A stretch of 41,512 nt of DNA from Acidobacteriota bacterium (GTDB lineage Bacteria; Acidobacteriota; Holophagae; Thermotomaculales; Thermotomaculaceae): NCBI GenBank assembly GCA_013152385.1, contig JAADGL010000019.1, forward strand, positions 1 to 41,512, written 5' to 3'. Under the pieces are notes generated by a model, which saw only the letters and a list, made by a program, of their open reading frames with translations, was not told the origin of the DNA and did no database searches. This document shows positions 25,601-33,405 of the stretch, in pieces (within the stretch, counting starts at the first letter, position 1; the number at the start of each line of letters is the position of its first letter). Position numbers and translations under genes: made by a program.

Positions 25601-26130
25601 ATTTAAACCGACTTGACAGCACAACTCTTGAAACCTTTCAAAAAGGCCTCCGGATTCAGAAACAGTTGACGGATGAGACTGGAAAAAAGATTTCTCTGCC
25701 GGGACGCCGCCGCTCCACCGGTTGGCATTGGCTGATTTTAACCGGTATCGTCTTTACCGGGGCGGGAGGACTGCTGTTACTCATTGCGGTGAGAAAAAAG
25801 AACAGGGCTTCAAGGGGATTTGACACCGGTTCTCCGGCAGGGGGAAACAGAATAAATCCCCGGCTGTTAATCCCCGGCGGGGAGGAAGTTGCCCTTGAGA
25901 AGAAAATGACTGTCGGGTCTGCTCCGGATAATGCCATTGTCCTGCCTTATGCCGGTGTTCTGCCCCGCCATGCCGTTTTGTACCGGGCGGATAACGGAAA
26001 CTGGTGGGTTGAATCCGCAGCTGCCGGAAACAGCATAGACGTAAACGGCCGGACGGGACATTCATTCTGGCTTTCACACGGGAGCCGAATCCGGCTGGGT
26101 TCGGCCGAACTCATTTTTATGCTTTCATAA
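22660..26130 (+). CDS. Exported Ig-like protein with TM helix and FHA
   Basis: The 1156-residue protein has an N-terminal signal peptide (KQISVFVLFFLMSWTSAVYGQQ region), then two bacterial Ig-like segments of the type 'PGDGDTTTTITITLRN' (about 25-115) and 'PGDGKSETQITFIYRN' (about 305-400). A long alpha/beta region without recognised family follows. A single TM helix lies at about 1021-1042, and a C-terminal FHA domain at about 1068-1156 has GSAPDNAIVLP, LPRHAVLY and DVNGRTG. FHA domains bind phosphothreonine; here the FHA would be cytoplasmic while the bulk is outside, which suggests signalling across the membrane or anchoring to a phosphorylated partner. The FHA core GR is GS and SRH is PRH, so phosphopeptide binding is not certain. 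No Ser/Thr kinase is visible in the window. Confidence 0.82.
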   Translation: MKQISVFVLFFLMSWTSAVYGQQPGGNLRLFLEPGIQELPGDGDTTTTITITLRNNEGELVNKSGTVQLKLNAGRLVPARVKLKNGIGQATFTAPILDNENKVFQRSIRLTMAIIQQLKGKSVSELTGKHAYEMNMKTARNVATGMASASGMTSIQGKTPTVHIIGEINGLRGKCAIRILKVNGPVSAGLRPGIYAGRDVTGSSRWKLTVRRGGPGYIGTIRTGGGEMSFRSKGEKKGGFLIVYLFDQRDMRATKNSSFLGWPTLMKVLPGNALYIAAPPVYLTRKGDIPEEGYGTEERPEETEKVSLIVKQNILPGDGKSETQITFIYRNKKGRPKPGIPVRLQIGQNQMGGSLIQPNGRTDSRGIFRCRYRAPLFKTNNFQKLGTCKQDIVWAYYRDGRKEKYVTSKVGILCCTDAFLKVSKIGFDEKQKLPVVVASPRGEFSGKLEARIHNWISPAYLEPVAFAGVKLDGGALSGHSSLFRTETAKDGSFKIHMNYKNWPYFWNYRKKKPYRVRFSGSHVKRRDSLGKSLMAFTDLRFRFRASGALNRMESRICRAPVPEARQIEWKFQLLGDLMAVYNMSEKLVADTTGEIISHGWGLLGMLWDFANKKFKFTKILDRRLKQANDKLEGKLKLRNEAGKSSMPRFIFEKLKSILMRNQPKGMGKHVVILMQHTNAKIFDQLKGLLASVADSLAKVKKWELNPVPGLITDSVKINFRKQSQMQLEVFLRTPLHLSEDEFNRLQHFLVNKSGRLRLYYEGIATGRRISEETKAWKDLAVDLSQALAVGLAAGTGQIWALRAWEKLKKMSDILDKMYEGSGFVLEIWNVATLEADCIEMFRITNSRLGARPASAAFSNAKSLFRPVYADEARGKRVSPPPALSVTDAASLELNSGAIPVESLAIFIEKWENRQAWANKNENILWLGGAEGNSAVKMLRARDEISSALTELKILTAFSNGFLGDPKSRGCWENAVSKIDDNLNRLDSTTLETFQKGLRIQKQLTDETGKKISLPGRRRSTGWHWLILTGIVFTGAGGLLLLIAVRKKNRASRGFDTGSPAGGNRINPRLLIPGGEEVALEKKMTVGSAPDNAIVLPYAGVLPRHAVLYRADNGNWWVESAAAGNSIDVNGRTGHSFWLSHGSRIRLGSAELIFMLS

Positions 26131-26170
26131 TTTCTCTGCCGAAAACGCTTCGCCGGTGATTGAAAAATTC

Positions 26171-26199
26171 TTGAGAAATCAGCCGGGGTACGGTATTCT
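26171..26199 (+). promoter_or_regulatory. Promoter of the ceramide operon
   Basis: TTGAGA (26171-26176) and TATTCT (26194-26199) are spaced by 17 bases. The predicted start near 26206 gives a leader of about 40 bases before the ATG at 26246. Confidence 0.65.
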
Positions 26200-26245
26200 T
26201 ACATCATTGGGAAGTTTCTTTTACAATCCAAACAGTGGGGGAATC

Positions 26246-27436
26246 ATGACAAGTCCGATTTTGAAGCGGGTTCGGGGATTTCAGGAGGCAAAACAGTTGA
26301 TGAATCTTGGGCTTTATCCCTATTTCCGGCCCATTTCCTCCGAACAGGACACCGAAGTAATTATTGACGGGAAAAAGATGCTGATGCTGGGCTCCAACTC
26401 TTATCTCGGGTTGACCAACGACCCCCGGGTGAAAAAGGCCGCGGCAGACGCAGTGCTGAAATACGGGACAGGGTGTGCCGGCTCCCGTTTTCTGAACGGA
26501 ACATTGTCAATCCATGAAGAACTGGAAGAACGGCTTGCCGCGCTGGTGGGAAAAGAAGCCGCTTTACTGTTTTCCACCGGTTTCATGGTAAACCAGGGGG
26601 TTATCAGCGCGCTGGTGGGCCCTCATGATTACATAATCATGGACAAACTGGACCATGCCTCCATTGTGGACGGCGCAAGGCTGGCATTCGGCCGGCGCAT
26701 CAAATATGACCACAATGACATGGCGGATCTGGAAAAGAAAACCCAGGCGCTCCCTGAAAATTCCGGAAAACTGATTGCCGTGGACGGAGTTTTTTCCATG
26801 GACGGAGATATCGCGGACATTCCCCGCATGGTGGAAATCGCCGAAGCCAGCGGCTCGCTGCTGATGGTGGATGAAGCCCATTCCATCGGTGTCCTCGGCA
26901 AACACGGAGAAGGGGCCACTGCCCATTTCGGCCTGTCTGACCGGGTAGACCTGATCATGGGGACATTCAGCAAATCCCTTGCCGCAATCGGTGGATTTGT
27001 GGCATCCGACAAAGATATGATCCATTACCTCCGGCACAATGCCAGAGCATTAATGTTCAGCGCCAGCCCGCCCCCTGCAATGGTGGCTGCGGTGATGGCA
27101 TCCCTGGAAATCATGGAAAAAGAACCGGAACGGCTGGAACGGCTCTGGCACAATACAAAACGAATGGAAACCGGATTGAAAGCAATGGGGTTTCAGACCG
27201 GTGCCAGCGAAACTCCGATCCTCCCGGTGGAAATCGGGGATTACATGAAAACCTTTGAATACTGCAGAGCGTTGAACGATGCCGGCGTCTTTGTCAATCC
27301 TGTTGTGCCCCCTGCGGTACGGCCGGATCAATCGTTAATCCGGGTCAGCCTGATGGCTACCCACACCGACGGGCAAATTGACCGGGCTCTGGATATTTTC
27401 GAACGCATCGGCAAAAAAATGGGGCTGCTGTCATGA
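26246..27436 (+). CDS. spt: Serine palmitoyltransferase-like PLP enzyme
   Basis: The 396-residue alpha-oxoamine synthase joins an acyl thioester to an amino acid with loss of CO2; in serine palmitoyltransferase the product is 3-ketosphinganine. Motifs: GSNSYLGLTNDPRV, YGTGCAGSRFLNGT, DKLDHASIVDG, VDEAHSIG, and TFSKSLAAIGG with the PLP lysine near residue 242. The GTGCAGSRFLNGT block and the FRPI/SEQDTEV start are those of Bacteroides/Sphingobacterium-type SPT rather than BioF or Kbl, as I recall them. The ATG at 26246 follows GGGGG; the frame extends 30 codons upstream through the promoter. It overlaps the next gene by ATGA. The following three genes support the SPT role. Confidence 0.85.
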   Translation: MTSPILKRVRGFQEAKQLMNLGLYPYFRPISSEQDTEVIIDGKKMLMLGSNSYLGLTNDPRVKKAAADAVLKYGTGCAGSRFLNGTLSIHEELEERLAALVGKEAALLFSTGFMVNQGVISALVGPHDYIIMDKLDHASIVDGARLAFGRRIKYDHNDMADLEKKTQALPENSGKLIAVDGVFSMDGDIADIPRMVEIAEASGSLLMVDEAHSIGVLGKHGEGATAHFGLSDRVDLIMGTFSKSLAAIGGFVASDKDMIHYLRHNARALMFSASPPPAMVAAVMASLEIMEKEPERLERLWHNTKRMETGLKAMGFQTGASETPILPVEIGDYMKTFEYCRALNDAGVFVNPVVPPAVRPDQSLIRVSLMATHTDGQIDRALDIFERIGKKMGLLS

Positions 27437-28542
27437 ATGTCCGGCCGGTTGAATCCAAAGCCGATATGGAACGGTTTATCCGATTCCCAATGAAGCTTCA
27501 CCGTGACAATCCCAATTTTGTGCCCCATCTTCTGATGGAGCGCCGTGACTTTTTCAACCCGAAAAAAAATCCCTTTTTCGACCACGCGAAAGTGGTTTAC
27601 TTTCTCTGTGAAGATGGCCGGAAAATTGTGGGAAGAATCGCCGCCATTGTCAATAACGCCCACAATGAATTTCACGGAGACAAAGTCGGTTTTTTCGGAT
27701 TCTTTGACTGCGAAAACAACCGGGAAACCGCCCATGCCCTGTTATCAAAAGCTGCCGCGTGGCTGAAAGAACAGGGAATGGACACCATGCGCGGGCCGGC
27801 GAACTTCTCCACCAACGATGAATGCGGCCTGCTGGTGGAGGGAACGGATCAGCCCCCGGTTTTTATGATGACCTGGAATCCCGCATACTATGAAGAACTG
27901 GTCGAATCTTTCGGATTGAAAAAAGTAATGGATTTGTACGCCTACTACGCCGATATGACAGACCTTCCCATGGAGAAACTGACAAGGCAGGCAAACATGA
28001 TACTGGAAAAAACCGGCGTAACGGTACGAAAAGCATCATTGAAGCATCTGGAACGGGAAATTGCAGACGCATTTCAGATTTACAACAAAGCATGGGAAAA
28101 AAACTGGGGTTTCATTCCGATGACTGAAGCGGAATTTACCCACGCGGCAAAAGATCTGAAAATGATTCTGGATGAAGATTATCTGTTTTTTGCTGAAAAA
28201 GACGGAAAATCAGTGGGCTTTTCCCTGACACTTCCGGATTTGAACCGGGTGCTGATAAAAATGAACGGACGGCTGTTTCCCACGGGGATTTTTCACCTTC
28301 TCTTCGGGAAAAAGCACATTGACACGGTTCGGGTCATCACCATGGGGCTGCTGCCGGAATACCGCCGTCAGGGCATTGACCTTCTCCTCTATTTCAGAAC
28401 CATCGAAGAAGCTTTCCGAAAAGGCGTGAAAGGCGGAGAAATGTCCTGGATTCTGGAAAACAACCTCGTGATGAACCATATCGCGGAAAAAGTGGGGGGA
28501 CGCCGCTACAAAACGTACCGGTTTTACGAGAAACCGCTATGA
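27433..28542 (+). CDS. GNAT-type acyltransferase, probable ceramide synthase
   Basis: The 369-residue protein has a GNAT-like C-terminal half with the acyl-CoA loop MGLLPEYRRQGIDLLL (about 304-319) and a conserved N-terminal half with GPANFSTNDECGLLVEG. Proteins of this type are found next to spt in several bacteria, and in Caulobacter the N-acyltransferase that forms the amide of ceramide (bCerS) is a GNAT-superfamily protein unrelated to eukaryotic Lass/CerS. Position directly after spt, with an ATGA overlap at both ends, supports N-acylation of the sphingoid base. Assignment is by context and fold, not by a diagnostic residue. Confidence 0.72.
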   Translation: MNVRPVESKADMERFIRFPMKLHRDNPNFVPHLLMERRDFFNPKKNPFFDHAKVVYFLCEDGRKIVGRIAAIVNNAHNEFHGDKVGFFGFFDCENNRETAHALLSKAAAWLKEQGMDTMRGPANFSTNDECGLLVEGTDQPPVFMMTWNPAYYEELVESFGLKKVMDLYAYYADMTDLPMEKLTRQANMILEKTGVTVRKASLKHLEREIADAFQIYNKAWEKNWGFIPMTEAEFTHAAKDLKMILDEDYLFFAEKDGKSVGFSLTLPDLNRVLIKMNGRLFPTGIFHLLFGKKHIDTVRVITMGLLPEYRRQGIDLLLYFRTIEEAFRKGVKGGEMSWILENNLVMNHIAEKVGGRRYKTYRFYEKPL

Positions 28543-29501
28543 AACATGCGTTCCTGACGGGAGCCACCGGCTTTATCGGCCATCATCTCGCAAAACTGCT
28601 GCTGAAACGGGGTGTCCGTGTCACCGCGCTGGCAAGAGACCCCTCCCGCCTGAACAATCTTCCGGTGGATACACTGAAAGGCGACATCACCCTGCCCGGC
28701 ACCCTGAACATTCCTCCGGATGTGGATACGGTTTTCCACCTTGCCGGACTGACCAAAGCAAGAAAACGGCAGGATTATTTTGATGTGAACGCAAGGGGAA
28801 CGGAAAATCTGCTCACAGCGGTAAAACGGGATACGCCCAACGCACACTTCGTGTACATGTCCTCCCTTGCCGCAATCGGCCCTTCTCCCTCGCTGGCAGA
28901 CCCGGTCACGGAAGACACCGCGCCTCACCCGGTGAGCAGTTACGGCGAAAGCAAACTGGCAGGAGAAAAACACGCATTGGCATCCGGTTTATCCCTTACC
29001 ATTATCCGGCCCCCTGCCGTATTCGGAGAAGGCGAAAAAGACATTTTCATGTTTATTCAAATGGCAAACCGGGGGGTTTCGCTCTATCCCGGCTTCGCCG
29101 AGCGCTGGTTTTCTCTGGTGTACGGGCCGGATCTCTGCCTTGCCACAGTGGAACTGACGGAAAAATTCAGAGGCGAAACCACGGCTTTTTTCGTCGCATA
29201 CCCCCAATTCTTCTCCTGGAAACAGTTTCGTGAAGCAGTGGCAGAAACACTGGGCAAAAGAGTCCGCACCATTCGCTTTCCCCTTGCGGGAATTTATCCC
29301 ATCGCACTGATTCAGGAAATGATTTCTTTTTTCAACAGGAAACCTGCGCTGTTAAACCTGGAGAAATGCCGGGAAATCGTGGCGCCGTACTGGACCTGTG
29401 ACGTATCCCGGATACAAAACAGTAAAATTCTACCTGCAACACCGTTTCCGCAGGCATTGGAGCAGACGGTTCAATGGTACCGAAACAACAACTGGCTGTA
29501 G
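28539..29501 (+). CDS. Extended SDR, probable ceramide reductase (CerR-like)
   Basis: The 320-residue NAD(P)-dependent extended short-chain dehydrogenase has the Rossmann motif TGATGFIGHHLA at the N-terminus and the catalytic YGESK (YxxxK) with upstream SSLAAIG. The family covers epimerases, 3-beta-hydroxysteroid dehydrogenase-like enzymes and the Caulobacter CerR that reduces the 3-keto group in ceramide synthesis. Here it follows spt and the acyltransferase with ATGA overlaps, so reduction of 3-ketosphinganine or 3-ketoceramide is the natural guess. It overlaps the PAP2 gene by 28 bases. Confidence 0.75.
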   Translation: MKHAFLTGATGFIGHHLAKLLLKRGVRVTALARDPSRLNNLPVDTLKGDITLPGTLNIPPDVDTVFHLAGLTKARKRQDYFDVNARGTENLLTAVKRDTPNAHFVYMSSLAAIGPSPSLADPVTEDTAPHPVSSYGESKLAGEKHALASGLSLTIIRPPAVFGEGEKDIFMFIQMANRGVSLYPGFAERWFSLVYGPDLCLATVELTEKFRGETTAFFVAYPQFFSWKQFREAVAETLGKRVRTIRFPLAGIYPIALIQEMISFFNRKPALLNLEKCREIVAPYWTCDVSRIQNSKILPATPFPQALEQTVQWYRNNNWL

Positions 29502-30319
29502 CGGACCGGCTTTTCGGGGTATTCACTCTCTTTCTTTCCCTGTACAGCCTTTTTTCCGCCCACTACACCATTGCCCTGACCACAGGGATGATCGCGGCAG
29601 CCGCCTTTGTCATCATTCGGCTGGACAACATCTTTGACAGCGAAATTCTGCGCTTTCTTCACCACTGGTACCAGCCCATCAGCTATACCTTTTTTTACGA
29701 AGCATCCTGTTCCCTCAACCATGTACTGATTTCCCGGAACCTGGACCCGTTTTTTCAGCACCTGGACAGAATGCTCTTCGGTTTACAGCCGTCGGTGGAA
29801 CTGGCCAAAGCGATTCCCGGCAAAGCAGTGGCGGAATTCTTTTACATCTCCTATTTCAGTTATTACCTGCTGATTCCGATTCTGGGCTTTTCCCTGTACT
29901 GCGGCAGACGCCGGTTGTTTCCCGCCTTCCTCCTCCGGGTTTCGGCGGTCTTCTACTTCTGTTACACCCTCTTTGTGATTCTGCCGGTAATCGGCCCGGA
30001 CACAATGGGCGTTACCCCGCCGCCGGGCTATATTTTTCACAACATTATGGCATTCATCTACGCCCACGGAGAAATCGGAGGCGGCTCCTTCCCATCCTCC
30101 CATGTTGCCGTCGCACTGGCGGTGACCCTGGCAGCGGCAAAGGCCCGTCCCCGGATGTTCCGCTACTTTTTCCTGCCGGACCTTGTGTTTCTCTCCATCG
30201 CCACCGTTTATCTCCGCTACCACTACGCAGTGGACGTTTTTGCCGGCATTGCCACAACTTTTTTCATCTTCACCCTGATTGACCGGTGGGAAAAACGACA
30301 GAAAAAAACAGGCACCTGA
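29474..30319 (+). CDS. PAP2/AUR1-like membrane phosphotransferase
   Basis: The 281-residue polytopic protein has about six hydrophobic helices and the PAP2 core: GSFPSSHVAVA (motif 2) and RYHYAVDVFAG (motif 3, with catalytic His and Asp). Its size and the HYAVDV-type third motif resemble AUR1-like inositolphosphoryl transferases (PAP2_3) more than small PAP2 phosphatases. In Bacteroides a PAP2-type enzyme makes inositol phosphorylceramide. As last gene of the ceramide operon it may add a phosphate-linked head group to ceramide, or dephosphorylate a sphingoid phosphate. The ATG at 29474 lies inside the preceding gene without a strong ribosome site. Confidence 0.75.
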   Translation: MVPKQQLAVADRLFGVFTLFLSLYSLFSAHYTIALTTGMIAAAAFVIIRLDNIFDSEILRFLHHWYQPISYTFFYEASCSLNHVLISRNLDPFFQHLDRMLFGLQPSVELAKAIPGKAVAEFFYISYFSYYLLIPILGFSLYCGRRRLFPAFLLRVSAVFYFCYTLFVILPVIGPDTMGVTPPPGYIFHNIMAFIYAHGEIGGGSFPSSHVAVALAVTLAAAKARPRMFRYFFLPDLVFLSIATVYLRYHYAVDVFAGIATTFFIFTLIDRWEKRQKKTGT

Positions 30320-30375
30320 CCGGCTTCAACTCTTCCCGGCACCGTGAGGCAGAAAAAGGGGAGAACCGGCACGGT

Positions 30376-30405
30376 TTGTCACAGGCCTGCCGAATGCGGT
30401 ATAAT
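30376..30405 (+). promoter_or_regulatory. Promoter of the def-lpxB-map gene run
   Basis: TTGTCA (30376-30381) and a consensus TATAAT (30400-30405) are spaced by 18 bases. The next gene starts at 30424 with GGGAGG in between. It gives the downstream housekeeping run a start separate from the ceramide operon. Confidence 0.75.
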
Positions 30406-30423
30406 CCGGTATCGGGAGGCGCA

Positions 30424-30741
30424 ATGAAAAGAATCATTACGTTAATTGTGTTGTTGATTTTAATCGGGGGAACCGGCTTTGTTTCATACCGATACCTGAC
30501 AATTCGAAACGGAAGCCGGCTATATTTCATGAAAAAAGACACCGGTACCTTTGACCGGGTTTATCTTGATGTCAGCGGCTGGAACATTGTGGACTACGGC
30601 ATGCATCCGAAAATTTCCACTTTTCTGGCTGCAAAAGGAATCCGGAAAAATGAAGACAACTGGAAAGAAAGCATCAAAAAAAAGATGGACGCCGCAAAAA
30701 AAGAACTGGAATCATTGAAGGAAAAGGCCGGCAAAAACTGA
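30424..30741 (+). CDS. Small single-pass membrane protein, unknown
   Basis: The 105-residue protein has one N-terminal membrane helix (IITLIVLLILIGGTGFVSY) and ends in a charged helix (KKKMDAAKKELESLKEKAGK) likely to be a coiled coil. I recognise no family. The true start is ATG 30424, preceded by GGGAGG; the same frame opens upstream at 30286 but crosses the promoter. It is the first gene of the run and lies 20 bases before def. Confidence 0.7.
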   Translation: MKRIITLIVLLILIGGTGFVSYRYLTIRNGSRLYFMKKDTGTFDRVYLDVSGWNIVDYGMHPKISTFLAAKGIRKNEDNWKESIKKKMDAAKKELESLKEKAGKN

Positions 30742-30761
30742 CCGGGACACTGGAGGCCGAA

Positions 30762-31310
30762 ATGGCATTGATGGAAATCCGGGTTTACGGAGACCCGGTA
30801 CTGGAAAAAAAGACAGAACAAATAGCGGAAGTGGACGAAAGCATCCGGAAACTGGTTTCGGACATGTATGAAACCATGAAAGCGGCTCCGGGAATCGGAC
30901 TGGCCGCCCCTCAGGTGGGAATTTCAAAACGCCTCTGCCTGGTGGACCTGTCTGCAGGAGCGGACCCGGATCAGTTGAAAGTTTTAATCAACCCTGAAAT
31001 TACCGCGGAAGAAGGATACCAGAAAGCGGAAGAAGGGTGCCTCAGTTTCCCCGGTGTTTTCGGACATGTTGAACGGCCCATGAATGTGAAAGTACGCTAC
31101 ACGGATTTAGAAGGGAAAAAAAGAGAAATAGAGGGGGATGAACTTCTGGCCCGGGCATTATGCCATGAAATTGACCACCTTGACGGAGTGGTGTTCATTA
31201 ACCGCTTGTCTCCGCTGAAACGGCGGCTTGTGATGAAAACCATCCGGAAACTGAAACGGGAAGGAAAATGGGAACACCGGCCGGGGGAAGGGTCCGAAGA
31301 ACGGGCCTGA
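30762..31310 (+). CDS. def: Peptide deformylase
   Basis: The 182-residue metalloenzyme removes the formyl group from the N-terminus of nascent proteins. All three family motifs are present: GIGLAAPQVG, EEGCLSFPG (metal-binding cysteine) and HEIDH (H135, E136, H139). GGAGG lies before the ATG. Together with fmt next door and map at the end of the run, it covers formyl-methionine addition, deformylation and methionine removal in one transcript. Confidence 0.96.
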   Translation: MALMEIRVYGDPVLEKKTEQIAEVDESIRKLVSDMYETMKAAPGIGLAAPQVGISKRLCLVDLSAGADPDQLKVLINPEITAEEGYQKAEEGCLSFPGVFGHVERPMNVKVRYTDLEGKKREIEGDELLARALCHEIDHLDGVVFINRLSPLKRRLVMKTIRKLKREGKWEHRPGEGSEERA

Positions 31311-31334
31311 CCGGAATCTTTTGAAAGGGAAAAA

Positions 31335-32285
31335 GTGAAAATAATTCGAAGTATTTTTATGGGAACGCCGGAAGTGGCGGTTCCGCTTTTAAATGCACTG
31401 CACGAAATCAGCGATATCCGGCTGGTGGTAACTCAACCCGACCGGCCGTCAGGACGGAAACGGAAACTTCAGGCGCCTCCGGTAAAAGTCCGGGGAAACA
31501 GCCTCGGCCTGCCGGTTATACAGCCGGAACGCATCAAAAGAAACCCGGAATTCCTGCAGCAGCTGAAAGACTGTAATCCGGATGTAATTGTTGTTGTCGC
31601 GTATGGGAAAATTCTGCCGGAAACGATTCTGAGCCTGCCGCCGTCCGGATGTGTAAATGTCCATTATTCCCTGCTGCCGGCCTACCGGGGAGCCGCCCCG
31701 GTGAACTGGGCACTGGTGAACGGTGAAAAAGAAACCGGCGTAACTCTGATGAAAATGGATAAAGGGCTGGACACCGGCCCCATTATTGCCGCATCCACGG
31801 TTCCAATCAGCCTTTCAGACGATGCGCCCCGGCTGTTTGAAAAACTGACGGCAACCGCTATTGATATTTTGAAAGAAAAACTTCCTCTCTATCTGAAAAA
31901 AGAAATTATTACGGTTTTACAGGATGAGGAAATGGCAAGCTACGCCCCCATTATCCGGAAAGAAGACGGAAAACTGGATTTTTCAATGCCGGCGATGGAT
32001 GTTTATAACCGGATACGGGGATTTCAGCCCTGGCCCGGGGGATTCTGCACACTGAACAAACAGACATTTAAATTTCTGAAAGCCGGAATCCCCATTGAAA
32101 AAACCAGAGATTCGATGTCCCCGGGAACCGTGACGGTGCAAAAATCAAACCTGTTTGTTGCCTGCGGAGACAGCTTCATGCTGCCGGTTCTGAGAATTCA
32201 GCCTGAAAACCGGAAAGCAATGGATGCCGCGTCCTGCCTCAACGGCGGATACCTGAAAGAAGGAGATCGCTTTGAAGCCCCGTGA
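31335..32285 (+). CDS. fmt: Methionyl-tRNA formyltransferase
   Basis: The 316-residue enzyme formylates initiator Met-tRNA using 10-formyltetrahydrofolate. It has FMGTPEVAVPLL at the N-terminus, the catalytic region NVHYSLLPAYRGAAPVNWALVNGEKETGVT, MDKGLDTGPI and the C-terminal tRNA-binding domain with GFQPWPGGF. It starts with GTG at 31335, preceded by AAAGGG. It follows def after 24 bases, the common def-fmt pair, and overlaps lpxB by 14 bases. Confidence 0.96.
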   Translation: MKIIRSIFMGTPEVAVPLLNALHEISDIRLVVTQPDRPSGRKRKLQAPPVKVRGNSLGLPVIQPERIKRNPEFLQQLKDCNPDVIVVVAYGKILPETILSLPPSGCVNVHYSLLPAYRGAAPVNWALVNGEKETGVTLMKMDKGLDTGPIIAASTVPISLSDDAPRLFEKLTATAIDILKEKLPLYLKKEIITVLQDEEMASYAPIIRKEDGKLDFSMPAMDVYNRIRGFQPWPGGFCTLNKQTFKFLKAGIPIEKTRDSMSPGTVTVQKSNLFVACGDSFMLPVLRIQPENRKAMDAASCLNGGYLKEGDRFEAP

Positions 32286-33405
32286 AGCCCGGACAAAACG
32301 CAGAGCCGTGCTTCTCAGCGGAGAACTTTCGGGAGAAATCTACGCGGCGGGCCTGGCTGAAAAGCTGATTGAAGCCGGTATGGAGGTTTATGCTGTCGGT
32401 GGCGGCCGCTGCCGGGCGGCAGGGGCAAAAATTATCCGGGACTATTCCGACCTTTCAGTTGTCGGCATTACCGAAGTTATCGAAAACCTCGGGCGCCTGA
32501 AAACCGCCATGAAACAGTTAATCAGTAGAATCAGGGAGTTAAAACCTGATGTGCTGATCTGCATTGATTTCCCTGATTTCAATATCCGAATTGCCCGCAA
32601 TGTTCGAAAAGACGTGGGAAAACTGATATACTTTGTCCCGCCTCAGGTCTGGGCATGGCGCCGGTACCGGGCACGGATGCTGAGCCAGCTGTTTGACCGG
32701 ATTTTTGTCCTCTTCCCCTTTGAAGCGCCGCTGTTTGATAACGGTGAGTTCCACGGCCACCCATTGGCGGAAACGGTCAAATCCGAATTACCGAAAAAGG
32801 ATTTTCTGGAACATTACGGGCTGCCGGAAAAGGGAAAGCGCGTACTTTTTCTTCCGGGAAGCCGGAAACGGGAATACCAGACCATCATCCCCGTACTGTC
32901 GGAAACCGCAAAGCGGCTTCAAAAACGTTGGGAAAATGTTTCCCTGATGCTGCTTCCATCTCCCGCCATGCCGGAAGATGAATTAAAGGCGGCGTGTCTG
33001 GCGATGTCTCCAATCACGGTCATTGAGCCGGAACACAAATACGCGGCAATGGACGCGGCAGACCTTGCGGCGGGGGCATCCGGTACCGTAACCCTGGAAT
33101 GCGGGCTCTCCGGCACACCGATGGCAGTCCTTTACCGGCTGAATCCGGTTACAACTGCGGTGGGTATGCTGGCAGTGGTATCCCGCTTTATTTCCATTCC
33201 CAACGTGGTGCTGGACGAGGCGGTGATGGCGGAACTGGTGAACCGGGATTGCAATCCCGATGAAATCATCCGCTATGCGGAAAAGATTTTCAGGAACGAT
33301 AACACGGCAAAGCGCATAAAGCGGCGCCTTGGAAACTTAAAACAACGGCTGTACCGGGCGGGAAGTTACCGCCGGATTGCCGAAAGGATTCTGGAGCTTA
33401 TATGA
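32272..33405 (+). CDS. lpxB: Lipid-A-disaccharide synthase
   Basis: The 377-residue glycosyltransferase couples UDP-diacylglucosamine and lipid X to form the lipid A disaccharide at the inner membrane. Motifs: LSGELSGEIYAAG (usually ...SGD; here Asp is Glu), VVGITEVIENL, CIDFPDFNIRIA, YFVPPQVWAWR, LPGSRKREY and GASGTVTLECGLSGTPMAVLYR. The start is TTG 32272 within the fmt end, with AAGGAG six bases upstream, which fixes it. It overlaps the transporter gene by ATGA. Its presence shows an LPS-type outer membrane or a recent diderm ancestry. Other lpx genes are not in the window. Confidence 0.93.
   Translation: MKPREARTKRRAVLLSGELSGEIYAAGLAEKLIEAGMEVYAVGGGRCRAAGAKIIRDYSDLSVVGITEVIENLGRLKTAMKQLISRIRELKPDVLICIDFPDFNIRIARNVRKDVGKLIYFVPPQVWAWRRYRARMLSQLFDRIFVLFPFEAPLFDNGEFHGHPLAETVKSELPKKDFLEHYGLPEKGKRVLFLPGSRKREYQTIIPVLSETAKRLQKRWENVSLMLLPSPAMPEDELKAACLAMSPITVIEPEHKYAAMDAADLAAGASGTVTLECGLSGTPMAVLYRLNPVTTAVGMLAVVSRFISIPNVVLDEAVMAELVNRDCNPDEIIRYAEKIFRNDNTAKRIKRRLGNLKQRLYRAGSYRRIAERILELI

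Noticed and set aside
26156-26245. A 30-codon N-terminal extension of the serine palmitoyltransferase
   Set aside because: It crosses the predicted promoter (26171-26199), while ATG 26246 has a GGGGG ribosome site and matches the family start.
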